Source: Vigna angularis (lineage: Eukaryota; Streptophyta; Magnoliopsida; Fabales; Fabaceae). Taken from it: DNA of 64,000 nt. Of this stretch, positions 62,932-64,000 are shown piece after piece; position 1 is the first letter of the stretch, and the number at the start of each line of letters is the position of its first letter. The notes beneath the pieces are model-generated. The model did not search any database and was not told where the DNA came from. It was given only the letters and a program-made list of their open reading frames with translations. The position numbers and the translations under genes were made by a program. The DNA is taken from the NCBI RefSeq assembly GCF_016808095.1, contig NC_068975.1, positions 29,129,501 through 29,193,500 of the forward strand. Direction: 5' to 3'.

Positions 62932-64000
62932 TCAGATTGCAGATGAAATGCCATAACCATTACGATGAGATTTTTGCCATTTCCATGCAGTCTGTAAGCT
63001 CTTCTCAAGGTCAGTGTATTGTGCAGTCCAATTCAGTTCCAAGTTTATCTTAGAAGGGTCACTATACACTTCTGCATAATCACCAGGTCTACGAGGAAGA
63101 AAGTCCACTTTGATGTTCACCCCTGTCGCCTTTTTGCATGCATCCACAAACTCCTTCACTGATCTACCTGGTAAATTATAAACCCCTTTTGAGAAATATG
63201 TGGATTTCCATCAAAACATTATTTTTTCATATTCTCAGTGTAATAAAAAACCAACCTTTTCCAGTGCCAACATTGTAGATCCCTACTTTCCCAGGTTGTG
63301 CCTTTTCAAGAGCCTTCACATGAGCATCCACCAAATCGGTCACATCAATGTAGTCTCGTATGCATGTTCCATCCTGTGTCTTGTAGTCAGTTCCTCTAAC
63401 CTGCATGATGGAAACAGATACATACATTCAGTAAATGTTCATTGCAGTTTACAACAGGACACTCTAGTGATGAAGTATGATAAGATTACTTGAAGGTGAG
63501 CTTAGTTTATAATCCTTTGAAATTATTAGTAATATATTAACAAGGATAATTTATTCTTTGCTACTCTCTCATCGACTCATATCAAACCTCAAGAAAAGGG
63601 TATAGTTGAATACGAGAGGATTTGACCATCACTGAAAATTAAAACAAAGCTGGCCTCCTTGACAAGATGCATTCATCTAGTAGGCATTTGAGTATGCATG
63701 GCCTCCTTGACAAGATGCATTCATCTAGTAGGCATTTGAGTATGCATGGCCTCCTTGACAAGATGCATCAAATGTAAAGAAATTCTGTTTCATCCAAAAG
63801 TAAAAGTGATAGTCTTGACATACCTTTAAGCCAGTTGTAATACCACGAGCTGCATCAAAGCAGGCACCAGAAATTCGACCGTGTTCTCGAAGTTCAGGTC
63901 TTGGAGCCTCACCTAATCTGCCCTCCGGATCTGATCCAATCACATTGAAGTATCTACAAGTTTCACAGGGTAAACAGAAATCACAACCATACCAAATTCT
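62932..64000 (-). CDS. UXE: UDP-sugar 4-epimerase, MUR4/UXE (UDP-arabinose 4-epimerase) type, C-terminal exons
   Basis: Extended short-chain dehydrogenase family enzyme; plant MUR4/UXE proteins interconvert UDP-xylose and UDP-arabinose in the Golgi for cell-wall synthesis. Minus-strand exons 63953-63834, 63400-63256 and 63167-62932 are seen; the N-terminal part (NAD-binding and catalytic motifs) is beyond the right edge. Diagnostic text: [91 protein letters not shown] and [14 protein letters not shown]. The combination [13 protein letters not shown] and [13 protein letters not shown] favours the UXE group over the plain UDP-glucose epimerases (UGE). The intron 63401-63833 carries a 48-bp tandem repeat. 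Confidence 0.92.
63651..63769. repeat. 48-bp tandem repeat, about 2.5 copies
   Basis: TGGCCTCCTTGACAAGATGC begins at 63651, 63699 and 63747. Full units are nearly identical and the third is partial. It lies within an intron of the epimerase gene. Confidence 0.95.

Overview
The window is plant nuclear DNA. It has AT-rich intergenic and intron sequence, split genes with GT-AG introns, a chloroplast-type isomerase, a cell-wall sugar epimerase, and a dense layer of plant transposons. The proteins and the repeat style suggest a legume, probably of the bean/cowpea group, but the species is my inference.

Six ordinary genes can be read exon by exon. (1) 1-6828, minus strand: a DEAD-box RNA helicase of the RH40 type (WW domain, Gln-rich arm, helicase core, RGG and RS tail), cut by the left edge. 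(2) 11573-13952, plus: a mitochondrial carrier of the SLC25A44-like group, 331 aa. (3) 15699-16902, plus: an ARF1-type small GTPase, 184 aa. (4) 29062-34863, plus: a probable chloroplast ribose-5-phosphate isomerase (RPI4 type), 291 aa in nine exons. (5) 57177-60262, plus: epsilon-COP, 290 aa in six exons, two of whose introns need GC donors. (6) 62932 to the right edge, minus: the C-terminal exons of a MUR4/UXE-type UDP-sugar 4-epimerase. A small two-domain protein gene of unknown function (53655-54795) has a broken duplicate at 38704-39300.

The rest is mostly mobile DNA. A near-intact Ty3/gypsy chromovirus-like element (17215-27040) with 2.5-kb LTRs lies just downstream of ARF. The RPI4 second intron holds a foldback Mutator-like MITE and a probable antisense LTR. 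A solo LTR with a 5-bp target duplication (35312-36551) interrupts a short repeat whose uninterrupted copy is also in the window. A PIF/Harbinger-like MITE (36737-37498) follows. A TRIM-like element sits in the last COPE intron.

The most remarkable region is about 41.6-50.5 kb. It ends in a CACTA-type terminus and holds exon fragments copied from at least three unrelated genes (an ICR/RIP ROP interactor, cytosolic phosphoglucomutase and BRX1), all on the plus strand. It also contains a 3.3-kb near-perfect palindrome of LTR-like arms and a 1.15-kb Pack-MULE with a perfect 9-bp target duplication that carries the start of a ZW10 gene. The captured pieces have stops or deletions, so they are probably not protein genes, but the nest has the architecture expected of a chimeric-transcript or small-RNA source.

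All splice sites and family assignments were read by eye from sequence and remembered family features; no alignment or database search was run.
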